From Synechococcus sp. M16.1 (GTDB lineage Bacteria; Cyanobacteriota; Cyanobacteriia; PCC-6307; Cyanobiaceae), in assembly GCF_014279895.1 (NCBI RefSeq), contig NZ_CP047954.1, forward strand, positions 496,001 through 560,000: a DNA stretch of 64,000 nt. The letters are read 5' to 3'. The notes under the pieces are model-generated. The model ran no database searches. It was not told where the DNA came from and saw nothing but the letters and a program-made list of their open reading frames with translations. This document shows, in pieces, positions 7,861 to 17,649 of the stretch (position 1 is its first letter; the number at the start of each line of letters is the position of its first letter). Both the position numbers and the translations under genes were made by a program.

Positions 7861-8634
7861 ATGGGTTTCTTTGATCGGCTGAGCAGGCTGGTTCGTGCCA
7901 ACGCCAACGCTGCCGTCAGCAGCATGGAGGACCCGGCCAAGATCCTTGATCAATCCGTCGCTGACATGCAGGCGGATCTGGTCAAGTTGCGTCAGGCGGT
8001 TGCCCTGGCGATCGCGAGTCAGAAGCGACTGACCAGCCAGGCTGAGCAGGCTGCAGCTCAATCCAAGACCTGGTATGAGCGTGCTGAGCTGGCGTTGAAG
8101 AAGGGTGAGGAATCCCTGGCTCGGGAAGCATTGACCCGCCGCAAGACGTTCCAGGAGACAGCAACCTCGCTGACGGCCCAGGTCCAGGCCCAGGACGGCC
8201 AGGTGGAATCGCTCAAGAAGAGTCTGGTTGCCCTCGAAGGAAAGATCGCTGAAGCCAAGACCAAGAAGGACATGCTCAAGGCCAGGGCCCAGGCGGCCAA
8301 GGCCCAGCAGCAGTTGCAAAGTGCCGTTGGCAGCATCGGCACTGATTCCGCCATGGCGGCCTTCGAGCGGATGGAGGAAAAGGTGGAGGCCCTGGAGGCC
8401 ACCGGCCAGGCTGCGGCTGAGCTGGCTGGATCTGATCTGGAGAGTCAGTTCGCGGCTTTGGAAAGCGGTGGCGGTGTTGATGATGATCTCGAGGCGTTGC
8501 GCGCTCAGCTGAAGGGAGGCCCGGAAGCCGTTGCTCTTCCCGCATCTGAGACCTCCGAGGCCGTGAAGCCCGTGCAGGTGGAAGAGGTGGATGCTGAACT
8601 CGAAGACTTGAAACGATCCATCGACAAGCTCTGA
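7861..8634 (+). CDS. vipp1: PspA/IM30 family protein Vipp1
   Basis: 257 residues, mostly long alpha-helical coiled coil. It starts MGFFDRLSRLVRANANA, the amphipathic helix 1 that binds membranes, followed by the signature EDPAKILDQSVADMQ. IM30/Vipp1 forms ESCRT-III-like rings that maintain thylakoid membranes and protect them under stress. The extra C-terminal segment ending DAELEDLKRSIDKL separates Vipp1 from PspA, supporting the Vipp1 call. No psp regulator genes are nearby. It has its own 64-base divergent upstream region, and trxA follows 47 bases downstream on the same strand. Confidence 0.93.
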   Translation: MGFFDRLSRLVRANANAAVSSMEDPAKILDQSVADMQADLVKLRQAVALAIASQKRLTSQAEQAAAQSKTWYERAELALKKGEESLAREALTRRKTFQETATSLTAQVQAQDGQVESLKKSLVALEGKIAEAKTKKDMLKARAQAAKAQQQLQSAVGSIGTDSAMAAFERMEEKVEALEATGQAAAELAGSDLESQFAALESGGGVDDDLEALRAQLKGGPEAVALPASETSEAVKPVQVEEVDAELEDLKRSIDKL

Positions 8635-8681
8635 TCAACCCAGGAAAGTCGTCCGGCTTTCCATAGGATCAGTTCAGTCAT

Positions 8682-9017
8682 TTGAGTGCCTTGGCTGGAG
8701 CTGTTGCCGATTTCACCGACGCTGGTTTTGAACGTGAAGTTCTCAAGGCTTCCGGCACGGTCCTCGTCGATTTCTGGGCTGCCTGGTGCGGCCCCTGCCG
8801 ACTGATCGCACCGTTGATGGATTGGGTGGCGAGCGACTACGGCGATCGCGTCAGCGTCGGCAAGCTCGAGGTGGATTCCAATCCTCAGACCCGTGACGCT
8901 TACCAGGTTCAGGGCATCCCCACACTCATCCTCTTCCGCAACGGTGAAGTGGTGGCGCGGCATGAAGGTGCCATCGCCAAACCGCAGCTGCAGTCCTTCC
9001 TGGATGCCAACCTCTAA
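8682..9017 (+). CDS. trxA: Thioredoxin
   Basis: 111 residues, a normal thioredoxin. The active site is DFWAAWCGPCRLIAP (Cys36 and Cys39) and the cis-proline loop is QGIPTLILFRNGEVV. It reduces disulphides in target proteins using electrons from ferredoxin- or NADPH-thioredoxin reductase. The start is TTG at 8682; no ATG or GTG lies in frame ahead of the conserved VADFTDAGFE, so the TTG start is fairly certain. It is followed by an aminotransferase that starts within its last 14 bases. Confidence 0.95.
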   Translation: MSALAGAVADFTDAGFEREVLKASGTVLVDFWAAWCGPCRLIAPLMDWVASDYGDRVSVGKLEVDSNPQTRDAYQVQGIPTLILFRNGEVVARHEGAIAKPQLQSFLDANL

Positions 9018-10194
9018 GCGGCTTGCCTCACTGGGCAGCGCTGTTTTTGCCCGTGTTGATGCCGCCAAACAGGCTTATCGGCTCGAGGCGTCTTCTTCGG
9101 TCCGTCCGGATCTGGTGGATCTCTCCATCGGATCCTCTGATCTTCGGCCTCCCACGGCGTTGTTGGACTCCATGGCCTCAGCGGTCATGGAGTCCAGCAG
9201 CAGCTCCTATTGCCTTCAAGCCGGACTGAGGCCTTTTCATGCCGCCGTCGCGGACTGGTGTCGGTATCGCTTCGACGTTGCCGTGGATCCTGATCATGAG
9301 GTCCAGTTGTTGGTGGGATCCCAGGAAGGAACCGCCCATCTGCCACTGGCGGTGCTGGATCCCGGTGACGCCGCCTTGCATCTGGACCCCTGTTATCCGT
9401 CCCATACCGGTGGATTGCACCTGGCGGGAGCCCGGACCACGGCCCTTTCTCTTTCCCCTGAAAACGACTGGCGGCCGGACCTGACGACCATCAGCCCCCA
9501 GCTCTGGGATCAACTGAAGCTGTTCGTTTTGGGGTATCCCCACAACCCTTCAGCCCGGGTGGGGGATCAGGAGGATCTCAATCGCATCACGGCGATCGCA
9601 GCTCGGCATGACGTGGTGATCGCTCACGACAATCCCTATGTGGATCTCGCCCTGGATGGAGAGCCTCCCTCGCTGTTGCAGGCTTCGAACTGGCGGGAGT
9701 GCGGCATTGAATTCTTCTCCCTTTCGAAGGGCTGGTGCCTTGGGGGATTCCGACTTGGTTTTGCCGTTGGGGCTGCACCGCTGATTGCCGCCCTGCGTCG
9801 CGTCAAGGCCGTCATCGATTTCAACCAGAGCCTGGCTCTGCAGCAGGGTGCGATTCAGGCCTTGCAACGCTTCCCCGATTGGCCGCGGCAACTGCATCCG
9901 ACTTATCGCGAACGACGGGATCGTGTGGTCGAGACCCTCAGGGCACGCGGTTGGTCGGTTCCCTGTCCAGAGATGGCGATGTACCTCTGGTTCCCCTTGC
10001 CTGATGCGGCCCATCGTCGGGGCTGGAGTGATGAAGATGCCGCGAGGGAACTGCTTCAGCGCAGTGGTGTCGCTTTGACCCCTGGGTCTGGGTTTGGTGG
10101 CGGCGGTCGCCAGTGGCTGCGCATGGCGCTTGTGCGGCCATTGAATGAGTTGGTGGACGCTGCATCGCGTCTCGCGGATGCGATGGATGACTGA
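9004..10194 (+). CDS. Class I/II aminotransferase (PLP-dependent)
   Basis: 396 residues, fold type I. The PLP Schiff-base lysine is in EFFSLSKGWCLGGFRLGFAVG, the cofactor-binding DNPYVDL is upstream, and the carboxylate-binding arginine is near LRMALVRP at the end. The N-terminal part with DLSIGSSDLRPP and the phosphate loop GSQEGTAHL matches aspartate/LL-diaminopimelate-type aminotransferases. The amino acid substrate is not readable from sequence. ATG at 9004 overlaps trxA by 14 bases; nothing in frame gives a better start before the conserved region. It is coupled to birA through an 8-base overlap. Confidence 0.88.
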   Translation: MPTSKRLASLGSAVFARVDAAKQAYRLEASSSVRPDLVDLSIGSSDLRPPTALLDSMASAVMESSSSSYCLQAGLRPFHAAVADWCRYRFDVAVDPDHEVQLLVGSQEGTAHLPLAVLDPGDAALHLDPCYPSHTGGLHLAGARTTALSLSPENDWRPDLTTISPQLWDQLKLFVLGYPHNPSARVGDQEDLNRITAIAARHDVVIAHDNPYVDLALDGEPPSLLQASNWRECGIEFFSLSKGWCLGGFRLGFAVGAAPLIAALRRVKAVIDFNQSLALQQGAIQALQRFPDWPRQLHPTYRERRDRVVETLRARGWSVPCPEMAMYLWFPLPDAAHRRGWSDEDAARELLQRSGVALTPGSGFGGGGRQWLRMALVRPLNELVDAASRLADAMDD

Positions 10195-10969
10195 TCAACG
10201 CATGCCGCAACATCGATTCCCACACTTCGGTGGTGGCCGGTTGATGGCGACGTATCGTCGCCTCGCTGGTGCCTCAGCACGCCACTGGTTCATCCGTCAT
10301 GTGCCTGTGTGCAGCAGCACGGAGGAGCTGCTGGGGGCCTGGTTGCGCGATCAGCCTTCATTGATGGGACCTCGTGCCGTCATTGCCACCCACCAGCGCC
10401 GGGGAGTTGGCCAATGGGGGCGTGCCTGGGTTTCTCCGCCAGGTGGTGTCTGGATCAGTGCTGCTTTGCCTTGGCGGAGCCAAGGGTCCGGTCAGGCCGG
10501 CTTGCTTGGCTTGGCGCTGGCCCTTTCGGTGGTGCACCGGCTTGAGCAGCAGGGCCTTTCGGTTCAGATCAAATGGCCCAACGACCTGTTCGTGAACGGC
10601 CGCAAATTGGCGGGCCTTCTGCCAGGGGTGGTGCAGCGGGGCTCCCAGCTGCGTTTGCTACGCATCGGCCTGGGCCTAAATGTGCGGAATGCAGTTCCTG
10701 GCCATGCCATTGCCCTGAGAAGGCTTGAAGGGCAACAGGCTGCGGATCCGATCCGATGGACGGCGGAGGTTTTGCTGGCCTTCGATCATTGTCACGACGA
10801 AGGAGGCGATGGGGCCTGGTGCCTCGATGGCGTTGAGGCCAGGCTCTGGTCTGATCAGCTCGTCCATCCTCAAGACGGTCAGATCTGGCGGATTGCTGGC
10901 CTTGAACGCGATGGAGGGCTGCGGTTGCGTCAGGGTTCAAGGACTGAAACCTGGCGCCGCTGGCCTTGA
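10187..10969 (+). CDS. birA: Biotin--[acetyl-CoA carboxylase] ligase
   Basis: Attaches biotin to the biotin carboxyl carrier protein of acetyl-CoA carboxylase. The biotinyl-AMP pocket is visible as HQRRGVGQWGRAWVSPPGGV (the GRGRXGR-type loop, altered to RRGVGQWGR) and KWPNDLFVNGRKLAGLLPG with the catalytic lysine of the KWPNDL motif. There is no N-terminal helix-turn-helix, so it is a class I ligase without repressor function. Three in-frame starts exist (10187, 10202, 10244); the first overlaps the aminotransferase stop and suits coupling, but the true start is uncertain. Confidence 0.9.
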   Translation: MTDQRMPQHRFPHFGGGRLMATYRRLAGASARHWFIRHVPVCSSTEELLGAWLRDQPSLMGPRAVIATHQRRGVGQWGRAWVSPPGGVWISAALPWRSQGSGQAGLLGLALALSVVHRLEQQGLSVQIKWPNDLFVNGRKLAGLLPGVVQRGSQLRLLRIGLGLNVRNAVPGHAIALRRLEGQQAADPIRWTAEVLLAFDHCHDEGGDGAWCLDGVEARLWSDQLVHPQDGQIWRIAGLERDGGLRLRQGSRTETWRRWP

Positions 10970-11015
10970 GTTGGTGTCCCATCCATAGGATTCCTCGGCA
11001 CAGCCGTCTTGTCCG

Positions 11016-11891
11016 TTGCTGGCTTGGTTCGCGCTGATCTGGATGTTGGTTCCAGCCGCGGCTGCGCAGGGTTTTGATCAGTCGCTCGATGGTCTGGTTC
11101 GCCAACGGGTGATCACGTCCCAGGAGCGCAAGCTGCTTCGGGGCGGTGGCGCGGCGGTTCCCATCGAACGAAGCCGTTTTGAGGAGGCCTGTCGCACTGG
11201 TGCTCTGTCCCGGCAGGACTGTGCTTCCGGGGTGGCCAGGCGTCCGCCGGGGGCACCGGCCTCAGCACGGGTTCGCTTGATCCCCTCCCGCCAACCGTTG
11301 CGTGTTCCTGTGTCAGCGCTTCTCGCCCCCGATGGCGGCACCTTTCGGCTGGAATCCGTCTTTGCGGTCACGCCCCGTCCGCTGCCAACTCCTGGCAATG
11401 GGGACAGTCAACTGCTCTTCCCGGTGGCTGGAGACGCTTTTAAAAGCAGTGGGTTTGGTTGGCGTCTGCATCCGATCCTGGGGAGCTGGCTGATGCATGC
11501 CGGGCGGGACTTTGCGGCACCGGAGGGCACACCGGTGGTGGCTGCTCTTTCGGGGCAGGTCTTAAGCAGTGGTCTTGTAGGTGGGTATGGCGTCGCCATC
11601 GAACTGGAACACGCCGAGCCATTGCGCCGCACGCTCTATGGCCATCTCTCGGAGATCTACGTGCGACCCGGTCAACCGGTGCGCCAGGGAGAGGTGATTG
11701 GCCGCGTCGGCAGCACAGGTCTCAGCACAGGGCCGCACCTGCATTTCGAGTTGCGCACACCATCGCGGGCCGGTTGGCAGGCCGTTGATCCAGGGGATCT
11801 GGATCTTTCCGCCGTGATGCGTGCCAATAACGATCCTGTTTCGCTCCTGTTCGGCCAGGTGTTGCGCAGCCTTGAACGTGATCAGCCCTAG
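11016..11891 (+). CDS. M23 family peptidase (LytM/NlpD type), secreted
   Basis: 291 residues starting at TTG with a signal peptide (LAWFALIWMLVPAAAAQG). The C-terminal half is a zinc LytM domain with the metal ligands in LMHAGRDFAAPEGT (HXXXD) and GPHLHFELRTPS (HXH), flanked by TLYGHLSEIYVRPGQPV. All catalytic positions are present, so it may be an active peptidoglycan endopeptidase rather than an EnvC/NlpD-type activator. The N-terminal part (LVRQRVITSQERKLLRGGG) is helical and unassigned. It is 46 bases after birA and converges on the truncated response regulator. Confidence 0.88.
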   Translation: MLAWFALIWMLVPAAAAQGFDQSLDGLVRQRVITSQERKLLRGGGAAVPIERSRFEEACRTGALSRQDCASGVARRPPGAPASARVRLIPSRQPLRVPVSALLAPDGGTFRLESVFAVTPRPLPTPGNGDSQLLFPVAGDAFKSSGFGWRLHPILGSWLMHAGRDFAAPEGTPVVAALSGQVLSSGLVGGYGVAIELEHAEPLRRTLYGHLSEIYVRPGQPVRQGEVIGRVGSTGLSTGPHLHFELRTPSRAGWQAVDPGDLDLSAVMRANNDPVSLLFGQVLRSLERDQP

Positions 11892-11921
11892 CCCAGAGCG
11901 ACGCCGAGCGAAACAGAGACG

Positions 11922-12128
11922 TCAGTTCGTCTGTTCCCTGCCTGGAAGCATCAAGTCCAGCAGAAGCAGATCGAAACGATCGGAGCCGGCTTCGTCGAGA
12001 AAGTCTTCTGCGGTCCCGAAGCAGATGCAGGCGTGCCCCTCATCGGTGATTTCAGCACTGATCAGCTGCTGAATGCGCGGATCATCTTCCACGACTGCAA
12101 CACGAAGAGCCTTGGGGGTCTCCTCCAT
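11922..12128 (-). pseudogene. Truncated response-regulator receiver domain
   Basis: 68 codons from ATG at 12128. The product begins MEETPKALRVAVVEDDPRIQ and reaches FDLLLLDLMLPG, so it has the acidic pocket (E14, D15, D16) and the phosphoacceptor aspartate (about D58). It then ends after five more residues, REQTN. The second half of a receiver (the conserved Thr/Ser, Lys and helices 3-5) and any output domain are missing. Neither other frame beyond the stop restores a clear receiver. It lies 19 bases downstream of the ABC ATPase and 30 bases from the convergent M23 gene. Most likely a remnant of a deletion; a short functional peptide is possible but less likely. Confidence 0.72.
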
Positions 12129-12147
12129 TAGCGCAGGGGCATTGCAC

Positions 12148-12846
12148 TCATTGTGGGCATCCAGTGAGCGCCCGACCATCCTGGAATCGAGCAATGCGTT
12201 GTGCTCGGGCCGCCACATCGTCCTCATGGGTCACCATCACCAGGGTGATGCCCTGTTGGTGGAGTTCATCAAACAGTTCCAGCACCTCGGCGGTGGTGCT
12301 GGAGTCCAGAGCTCCTGTGGGTTCGTCCGCCAGCAACAGACTGGGGCGGTTGATGATGGCCCGGGCGATGGCCACCCGTTGTTGCTGCCCTCCGGAGAGC
12401 TGATTGGGCTTGTTCTCCAAACGTTGTGCCAGACCAACGCGGCGCAGGGCCGATTGGGCACGCTCGATCCGTTCCTCCCTGGGCACCCCCGCGTAGATCA
12501 TCGGCAGCATCACGTTCTCCATGGCGCTGGCGTGGCCGAGCAGATGGAACTGCTGAAAGACAAACCCGAGCGAGCGGTTGCGAACGTCGGCTAAGGCATC
12601 GTCATCCAACAGTTCAACGGCCGTGCCATTGAGCCGGTAGGTGCCACTGGTGGGCCGGTCGAGGCAGCCAAGGATGTTCATCGCCGTGCTCTTGCCTGAG
12701 CCGCTGGCCCCCATCACCGCCAGGTAATCCCCCTCCTGAACGGTGAGATTCAGTTGGTCAAGAGCTTTGACTTCGAGATCACCAGATCCGTAGATCTTGC
12801 TGATCCCCCTGAGCTCAGCAACCGGCTGCTGCACAGCCTCAGCCAA
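12148..12846 (-). CDS. ABC transporter ATPase, MacB/LolD/DevA type
   Basis: 232 residues, a complete ATP-binding subunit: Walker [13 protein letters not shown]-loop [10 protein letters not shown], signature [14 protein letters not shown], Walker [14 protein letters not shown] and H-loop VTHEDDVA. The [12 protein letters not shown] wording and the [15 protein letters not shown] opening place it in the LolD/MacB/DevA group, which pairs with FtsX-fold permeases to export lipids, lipoproteins, glycolipids or peptides. No permease gene lies next to it. Its start overlaps ndhB by eight bases. The partner must be encoded elsewhere. Confidence 0.9.
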   Translation of the reverse strand: MAEAVQQPVAELRGISKIYGSGDLEVKALDQLNLTVQEGDYLAVMGASGSGKSTAMNILGCLDRPTSGTYRLNGTAVELLDDDALADVRNRSLGFVFQQFHLLGHASAMENVMLPMIYAGVPREERIERAQSALRRVGLAQRLENKPNQLSGGQQQRVAIARAIINRPSLLLADEPTGALDSSTTAEVLELFDELHQQGITLVMVTHEDDVAARAQRIARFQDGRALTGCPQ

Positions 12847-14410
12847 GACCCTTCAGACTTGACAGGGCGATGGCTTGCTGAAGCAATGGCGTTCCTGCAA
12901 CCGCTGTGTTGGCCCACTGGAAGAGTGGATTGGAGAGGATCCCACCAACGGCGGTGATCGCCACACATCCAATCAGGGCAACTCGAAGCGGCTGCATCCC
13001 CATCAACGACCAATTCACCTCGGGGTAGGCCTTGACCACATCGGAGGCCTCCTGAGGCTCTTTCACCACCATCATTTTGATGACGGAGATGTAGTAGTAG
13101 ATCGACACCACGGAGGTGACCAGGCCAACCACCACCAGCAGGTATTCGTGGTTCGCCCAACCGGCAAAGAACAGATAGATCTTTCCGAAGAAACCCAGCA
13201 TTGGCGGAATGCCACCCAGAGAAAGCAGGCAAAGACTGAGGCCGAGGGTGATCAGGGGATCCTTCTGGTAAAGCCCCGCGTAATCAGAAATTCGATCGCT
13301 TCCTGTGCGGATCGAGAAGAGGATGATGCAGGCGAAGGCCCCCAGGTTCATGAACAGGTAGGCCGCCATGTACAGAACCATGGCCGCGAAACCGTCCTCG
13401 GTGCCGCAGACCATGCCGATCATCACGAAGCCGGCCTGGCCGATCGAGCTGTAGGCCAGCATGCGCTTCATCGAGGTTTGGGCGAGGGCAACAACGTTGC
13501 CTAGGGTCATGCTCAACACCGCCAGAACGGTGAACAGCAATTTCCATTGATCATCGAAGGCACCGAAGCAACCCACCAGGATGCGAAGGGCCAGGGCGAA
13601 TCCGGCGGCTTTGGAACCCACGGAAAGGAACGCCACCACAGGGGTTGGTGAGCCTTCGTAGACGTCAGGCGTCCACTGGTGGAAGGGAACGGCTGCGATC
13701 TTGAATGCAACGGTGGCCAAGACGAACACCAGGGCCAAAGCAGCCAGAGGTGTGGTGCTGGTTTGCAGAGCCAGGCCGATGGTGTCGAGGCTGGTGCTGC
13801 CGCTCAGGCCGTACAGCAGGGAAGAGCCGTACAGGAAAACAGCAGCGGCTGCCGATCCCACGAGCAGATATTTGAGTGCTGCTTCCGAGCTGCGGGCATC
13901 CCGCTTCATGTAGCCCGACAGCAGATAGCTGGCGACGGAGAGTGTCTCCAGCGAGATGAACACACTCACCAGATCCGTTGCCCCGCAAAGGAGCATGGCG
14001 CCGAGGGTTGCGGCGAGGAGGATGGCGGCGTACTCGCCAACGGGTGTGCCGCTCTTCTCCGCGTAACGCCAGCTGATCAGCAGCGACAGAAGCGTGGACA
14101 AGGCAATCACAGCCCGGAACGCCACCGCCAGGTTGTCGGCGAGGAAGGCTCCAAGGAACGAGGGCTCCAGCGGTGCGTTCCACTGCAGGGCCAGCAGCAC
14201 CAGGGAGGTCCCCAGGCCCGCGTAACAAATCGGCGGCACCCAACGTGTGGCGACCTTTTCGCCGGCCAGGTCCACCAAGAGGGTGGCGATCATCGCCAGC
14301 AGAACTGCAGCTTCGGGCAGTACGGCGGAGGCATTGAGAGAGAGATTCAGCAGCTCACCAGGGGCAGCCGTGGCCTGGGTGGCGAGAAGGAAAGCACCCA
14401 TGTCGGGCAT
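12839..14410 (-). CDS. ndhB: NAD(P)H-quinone oxidoreductase subunit 2 (NDH-1 subunit B)
   Basis: Large antiporter-like membrane subunit of NDH-1, which carries respiration and cyclic electron flow around photosystem I. From ATG at 14410 the protein has 523 residues and starts [19 protein letters not shown], with about fourteen hydrophobic helices. Conserved markers are [38 protein letters not shown] and [23 protein letters not shown] at 14470 would add 20 alanine-rich residues without a matching family segment. It diverges from topA across 111 bases. Confidence 0.96.
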   Translation of the reverse strand: MPDMGAFLLATQATAAPGELLNLSLNASAVLPEAAVLLAMIATLLVDLAGEKVATRWVPPICYAGLGTSLVLLALQWNAPLEPSFLGAFLADNLAVAFRAVIALSTLLSLLISWRYAEKSGTPVGEYAAILLAATLGAMLLCGATDLVSVFISLETLSVASYLLSGYMKRDARSSEAALKYLLVGSAAAAVFLYGSSLLYGLSGSTSLDTIGLALQTSTTPLAALALVFVLATVAFKIAAVPFHQWTPDVYEGSPTPVVAFLSVGSKAAGFALALRILVGCFGAFDDQWKLLFTVLAVLSMTLGNVVALAQTSMKRMLAYSSIGQAGFVMIGMVCGTEDGFAAMVLYMAAYLFMNLGAFACIILFSIRTGSDRISDYAGLYQKDPLITLGLSLCLLSLGGIPPMLGFFGKIYLFFAGWANHEYLLVVVGLVTSVVSIYYYISVIKMMVVKEPQEASDVVKAYPEVNWSLMGMQPLRVALIGCVAITAVGGILSNPLFQWANTAVAGTPLLQQAIALSSLKGLG

Positions 14411-14521
14411 GGCAGCCTGGAACCGTTGCGCTGGGGCGACTGTAGCGGCGCTTGACGCGCCGACGGTCATGCAGAGCGCTGCTCGGTGCGATAAAGAAGG
14501 GGAACGGTTTACCTGCCGCTA

Positions 14522-17221
14522 GTGGCGCACACCCTCGTCATCGTTGAGAGCCCCACGAAGGCCAAGACCATCCGTGGCTTCCTTCCCAAGGGATTCAAGG
14601 TCGAAGCCTCCATGGGGCATGTCCGCGACCTTCCCAACAACGCCAGCGAGATTCCGGCATCGGCCAAGGGGCAGAAATGGGCCAACCTCGGTGTGAACAC
14701 CGACGCGGATTTCGAGCCGCTGTACGTGGTCCCGAAGGACAAGAAGAAGACGGTTCGCGAACTCAAGGACGCTCTCAAGGGTGCTGATCAGTTGCTCCTG
14801 GCGACGGACGAAGACCGGGAAGGCGAAAGCATCAGTTGGCACCTTCTCCAGCTGCTGGCGCCGAAGGTGCCGGTGAAGCGCATGGTGTTTCACGAGATCA
14901 CCAAGGAGGCCATCGGCAAGGCCCTGGATCAGACCCGCGACCTGGACATGGAGCTGGTCCATGCCCAGGAAACCCGGCGGATTTTGGATCGCCTTGTGGG
15001 GTACACCCTGTCCCCTCTCCTCTGGAAAAAGGTGGCCTGGGGACTCTCCGCCGGGCGGGTGCAGTCCGTTGCGGTTCGGCTCCTGGTTCAACGGGAACGG
15101 GCCCGCCGAGCCTTCCGCAGCGGCAGTTACTGGGACCTCAAGGCCCAGCTTGATCAGTCGGGCAGTGCCTTTGAGGCCAAGCTGACCCATGTGGGTGGCC
15201 AGCGGATCGCCACCGGTAACGACTTCGACGAGAGCACAGGCGGGCTGAAGGCGGGCAGTGCCGTGCGGCTGCTCAGCGAGAGCGAGGCCAAGGCGTTGGC
15301 TGAATCCGTGCGAACCAGCGCCTGGACTGTGGATGCGGTGGAGGAGAAGCCCACCGTGCGCAAGCCGGTGCCTCCCTTCACCACCAGCACCCTTCAACAG
15401 GAGGCGAATCGCAAGCTGCGCCTTTCAGCCCGGGAAACCATGCGCTGTGCCCAGGGGCTCTACGAACGCGGTTTCATCACCTACATGCGGACCGACTCGG
15501 TTCATTTGTCCGATCAGGCGATCCACGCATCCCGCAACTGCGTGGAGAGCCTTTACGGCAAGGAGTATCTGAGCAAAGGGCCGCGGCAGTTCAGTACCAA
15601 AGCCCGCAATGCCCAGGAGGCCCATGAAGCGATTCGTCCATCCGGCGAAAGCTTCCGAACCCCTGGTGAGACCGGTCTGGATGGACGAGATCTGGCGGTG
15701 TATGAGCTGATCTGGAAGCGCACCGTGGCCAGCCAGATGGCTGAAGCCAGGCTCACGATGCTCTCGGTGGATCTCAGCTCAGGCGAGGCCAGTTTCCGGG
15801 CCAGCGGCAAGCGCATCGACTTCCCCGGTTTCTTCCGCGCCTACGTGGAAGGCAGTGATGATCCCGATGCGGCCCTTGAGGGTCAGGAAGTGTTGCTGCC
15901 GGCGTTGAGCGTTGGCGATGCACCGGAGCCGAAGACCGTTGAGCCCCTTGGCCATCAGACCCAGCCGCCGGCACGGTTCAGCGAGGCATCGCTGGTGAAG
16001 ATGCTGGAAAAGGAGGGCATCGGCCGGCCGTCGACCTACGCCTCGATCATTGGAACGATCGTGGATCGCGGCTACGCCACGCTGTTGGGCAACGCCCTTA
16101 CCCCCAGCTTCACCGCCTTTGCTGTGACGGCGCTGCTCGAGGAGCATTTCCCTGAACTGGTGGACACCAGCTTCACCGCTCGGATGGAGAACACCCTCGA
16201 TGAGATCTCCCACGGCAAGGTGCAGTGGTTGCCTTACCTGGAGGGCTTCTACAAGGGTGATGAGGGCCTGGAAAACCAGGTCCAGCAACGGGAAGGGGAC
16301 ATTGACCCCGGTGCATCCCGCACCATCGATCTGGAGGGCTTGTCCTCCGTGGTTCGCATCGGCCGCTTCGGCGCCTACCTGGAGGCCAAACGGGTCAGCG
16401 ACGACGGTGAGGAAGAGCTGATCAAGGCCACCTTGCCCCGGGAGATCACTCCGGCTGATCTGGATGAAGAGCAGGCCGAATTGATCCTCAAACAGAAGGC
16501 CGACGGCCCCGAAGCCATCGGTGAGGATCCGGAAACGGGGGATCTGGTCTACCTGCTCTTCGGTCAGTACGGCCCTTACGTGCAGCGGGGCCAGGTGAGT
16601 GATGAGAACCCCAAGCCCAAACGTGCCTCTCTGCCCAAGGGGCAGAAGCCAGAGGATCTCACCCTGGAGGATGCCCTCGGACTGCTCCGTTTGCCGCGTC
16701 TTCTCGGTGAACACCCCGATGGTGGGCGCATTCAGGCGGGGCTTGGCCGCTTTGGCCCTTACGTCGTCTGGGACAAGGGCAAGGGCGAGAAGGATTACCG
16801 ATCGCTCAAGGGGGATGACGATGTTCTGGCGGTGGGGCTGAGCCGTGCCCTTGAGCTGCTGGCCATGCCCAAACGGGGTCGGGGTGGACGCACCGCCCTC
16901 AAGGACCTCGGTAAGCCGGAGGGCAGTGATGAAACGATTCAGGTCTATGACGGTCCTTACGGCCTGTATGTCAAACAGGGCAAGGTGAATGCCTCGCTGC
17001 CGGAAGGCAAGGGTGCTGACGATGTGACCATTGAAGAAGCGGTGGAACTGCTTGCCGCCAAGGCAACATCGAAAAAGGGTGGTCGTAAAACTGCTGCGAA
17101 AAAACCGGCGGCCAAGAAACCAGCCGCCAAGAAACCAGCGGCCAAGAAACCCCCCGCCACCACCAAGACTGGTCGGCTTAGGGCCAGTGCGGTGCGGGTG
17201 ATCAAGCCGGCTGACAACTGA
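14522..17221 (+). CDS. topA: DNA topoisomerase I
   Basis: Type IA topoisomerase that relaxes negative supercoils. The 899-residue protein starts with the Toprim domain ([13 protein letters not shown], then [14 protein letters not shown]). The catalytic tyrosine is at about residue 321 in [23 protein letters not shown] and [20 protein letters not shown] follow in the family order. No cysteine zinc fingers are present; instead several C-terminal TopA repeats ([48 protein letters not shown]) end in a lysine/alanine/proline tail. GTG at 14522 is the start. Its stop overlaps the next gene by one base. Confidence 0.97.
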   Translation: MAHTLVIVESPTKAKTIRGFLPKGFKVEASMGHVRDLPNNASEIPASAKGQKWANLGVNTDADFEPLYVVPKDKKKTVRELKDALKGADQLLLATDEDREGESISWHLLQLLAPKVPVKRMVFHEITKEAIGKALDQTRDLDMELVHAQETRRILDRLVGYTLSPLLWKKVAWGLSAGRVQSVAVRLLVQRERARRAFRSGSYWDLKAQLDQSGSAFEAKLTHVGGQRIATGNDFDESTGGLKAGSAVRLLSESEAKALAESVRTSAWTVDAVEEKPTVRKPVPPFTTSTLQQEANRKLRLSARETMRCAQGLYERGFITYMRTDSVHLSDQAIHASRNCVESLYGKEYLSKGPRQFSTKARNAQEAHEAIRPSGESFRTPGETGLDGRDLAVYELIWKRTVASQMAEARLTMLSVDLSSGEASFRASGKRIDFPGFFRAYVEGSDDPDAALEGQEVLLPALSVGDAPEPKTVEPLGHQTQPPARFSEASLVKMLEKEGIGRPSTYASIIGTIVDRGYATLLGNALTPSFTAFAVTALLEEHFPELVDTSFTARMENTLDEISHGKVQWLPYLEGFYKGDEGLENQVQQREGDIDPGASRTIDLEGLSSVVRIGRFGAYLEAKRVSDDGEEELIKATLPREITPADLDEEQAELILKQKADGPEAIGEDPETGDLVYLLFGQYGPYVQRGQVSDENPKPKRASLPKGQKPEDLTLEDALGLLRLPRLLGEHPDGGRIQAGLGRFGPYVVWDKGKGEKDYRSLKGDDDVLAVGLSRALELLAMPKRGRGGRTALKDLGKPEGSDETIQVYDGPYGLYVKQGKVNASLPEGKGADDVTIEEAVELLAAKATSKKGGRKTAAKKPAAKKPAAKKPAAKKPPATTKTGRLRASAVRVIKPADN

Positions 17222-17649
17222 TGGCCCGTCTGCTTTGGCTGCTGCCTGTGGGGCTCCTGCAGGCCTGTGCCGGCACACCGGTCGCTGAGCAGTTGGAACG
17301 CTCCTTCGCGGTGCCTGAAGCCAGGCCGGTCCAGGCATCTGCGCCCGTACCTGTTGTGAAGACCAGCCCAACAGTTGTCAGTCCATCGGTTGCCAGCCCT
17401 ACTGCTGCGACCCTCTCCACGCCGGCGGCCGAGGCTGTTTCCCTGCCTGAGGCAACGGATGCTCCTGATCCTGTTCCGCAGCCAAAACCACGGACGGTGT
17501 CATCCCAACGTCTGCCCCAGGCGCCCTACCGGATCACCATCCGTTTGGCCGGAGCCGACCCTGCCGCTCCTGCTGAAGCCGTCACCCGCGCCCTGCGTGA
17601 GGCGGATGTTGGCTTTGCGGTGGAACGGATTGAGCGGGTTGAACCATGA
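17221..17649 (+). CDS. Small putative lipoprotein, proline/alanine-rich
   Basis: 142 residues. The N-terminus is a lipoprotein signal: ARLLWLLPVGLLQACAG with lipobox LQAC (Cys16). A long low-complexity linker rich in Pro, Ala, Val and Ser (about 25-100) follows, then a small folded end YRITIRLAGADPAAPAEAV...ALREADVGFAVERIERV. No family recognised. It shares TGATG with topA and ATGA with the next gene, so it is translated within the topA run. The folded end could be a small alpha-beta domain. A membrane-anchored periplasmic role is inferred from the signal only. Confidence 0.75.
   Translation: MARLLWLLPVGLLQACAGTPVAEQLERSFAVPEARPVQASAPVPVVKTSPTVVSPSVASPTAATLSTPAAEAVSLPEATDAPDPVPQPKPRTVSSQRLPQAPYRITIRLAGADPAAPAEAVTRALREADVGFAVERIERVEP

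Noticed and set aside
8642-8661. Hairpin between vipp1 and trxA (GGAAAGTC...GGCTTTCC)
   Set aside because: One wobble pair, loop of four, no T-run; could be chance and no regulatory logic is visible.
15779-17371. 530-codon minus-strand frame opposite topA
   Set aside because: Lies wholly over the well-supported topA and lipoprotein genes and shows no domain or start signal.
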